From Planctomycetota bacterium (lineage in GTDB: Bacteria; Planctomycetota; UBA1135; GCA-002686595): DNA of 64,000 nt. How positions within the stretch are numbered: the first letter of the stretch is position 1; every line of letters begins with the position of its first letter. Shown piece by piece: positions 63,672 through 64,000 of the stretch. The notes beneath the pieces were generated by a model. It saw nothing but the letters and a program-made list of their open reading frames with translations. It did no database searches and was not told the DNA's origin. Both the position numbers and the translations under genes were made by a program. The DNA is taken from assembly GCA_020853575.1 (NCBI GenBank), contig JADYYP010000010.1, positions 48,795 to 112,794 of the forward strand, in the 5' to 3' direction.

Positions 63672-64000
63672 TAGCAGCCCGTTGAAAAACCGCCGCTGAT
63701 CCGCAACCCGCGCAGGATGGGTTAATAGCATGCGCAGCGAGGAGCGCAGGCGATGGCGATGAAGGGGCGATCGACGGAGAAGCAGGCGGACTTGTGGATC
63801 GCGACGTCGGAGTTGGCGCGTTCGCCGGGCCACCCGTTCTACGAGCGGCTGAACAAGATCCTCGCGGAGGCAGGCTTCGATCGGTTCGTGGAAGAGCGTT
63901 GCGCACGCTTCTACGCCGAGGGCAAGGGACGTCCGAGCATTCCGCCGGGCGTGTACATGCGCATGCTGTTCATCGGTTTCTTCGAAGGGATCGACAGCGA
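63672..64000 (+). mobile_element. Left end of an IS1182/IS5-like insertion sequence (truncated by window)
   Basis: Starts near 63672 with a terminal-repeat-like CAGCCCGTTGAAAAACCG, which resembles the left ends of IS1182-type elements, and is followed about 80 bp later by a transposase start. CTAG just outside (63670-63673) could be part of a target duplication. The right end is outside the window, so family and duplication cannot be confirmed. Confidence 0.6.
63753..64000 (+). CDS. Transposase N-terminus (DUF772-type), partial
   Basis: 82 codons from ATG 63753 to the window edge with no stop. The translation (beginning MAMKGRSTEKQADLWIATSE) includes GHPFYERLNKILAEAGFDRF and PSIPPGVYMRMLFIGFFEG, typical of the helical N-terminal DUF772 domain of IS1182/IS5-related DDE transposases. 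The catalytic domain is not in the window. ATG 63759 in frame is an alternative start. Confidence 0.8.
   Translation, partial: MAMKGRSTEKQADLWIATSELARSPGHPFYERLNKILAEAGFDRFVEERCARFYAEGKGRPSIPPGVYMRMLFIGFFEGIDS

Noticed and set aside
1..64000. rRNA operon, prophage or defence island
   Set aside because: No rRNA, integrase, phage structural or restriction/CRISPR genes were found; the only mobile element is the IS end at the right edge.

Overview
This 64 kb window is a GC-rich bacterial chromosome segment that is almost fully coding. Gene content points to Planctomycetota: a DUF1549-like secreted protein beside a Tat-exported alkaline-phosphatase-fold protein, a multihaem cytochrome, thrombospondin type-3 and FG-GAP/VCBS surface proteins, squalene-cyclase-fold toroid proteins with N-terminal membrane anchors, and a divergent short sigma-70 factor. 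No rRNA gene or taxonomic marker is present, so the phylum is an inference.

Layout. 1-5941 (minus): three exported proteins, namely a DUF1549-like protein, a Tat AP-fold protein and a decahaem/beta-propeller/EF-hand cytochrome running off the left edge. 5962-12278 (plus): a MASE1-PAS hybrid histidine kinase and a large MFS-acyltransferase-acyl-ACP synthetase fusion. 12298-16423 (minus): a TSP3-repeat surface protein and a sigma factor, followed by about 1 kb without a convincing gene. 17445-22258: an acyl-CoA dehydrogenase divergent from an unusual AAA+ protein that fuses HEAT-like repeats, two Clp-type AAA modules and a GGQ-less RF2-like domain. 22235-27390: two methyltransferases, a dGTPase and a secreted CocE/NonD-type hydrolase. 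27567-32103: an oxidative pentose phosphate cluster (tal, gnd, zwf, pgl). 32207-36470: a small membrane protein, rnc and mfd. 36641-43631: a SurA/PpiC-like protein, three paralogous toroid proteins and an S1-domain protein. 43759-48527: a DUF1499-like protein, rpsT and a TPR gene (minus), then def-ribF, tRNA-Phe, a DUF971 gene and arfB. 48697-56150: a porin, a YyaL-type protein, two membrane proteins, an SDR, folE/queD, a ferredoxin and a DUF2203 protein. 56248-62929: an EF-hand/repeat protein, an S41 protease, tsaD and an FG-GAP protein. 62955-64000: a pirin, then the left end of an insertion sequence whose transposase is cut by the window edge.

The most unusual element is the Clp/AAA+ protein at 18803-22258. 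Its last 300 residues align along most of their length with bacterial RF2 but lack the GGQ and SPF motifs. Its first AAA module has lost the Walker B acidic residues and its second lacks the GYVG pore loop. A ribosome-associated quality-control role is a reasonable hypothesis. Other points of interest are a C-terminal domain shared by two otherwise unrelated secreted proteins, the tandem trio of toroid proteins, and TANNNT -10 boxes that recur 6-14 nt upstream of start codons, suggesting many leaderless or short-leader transcripts.
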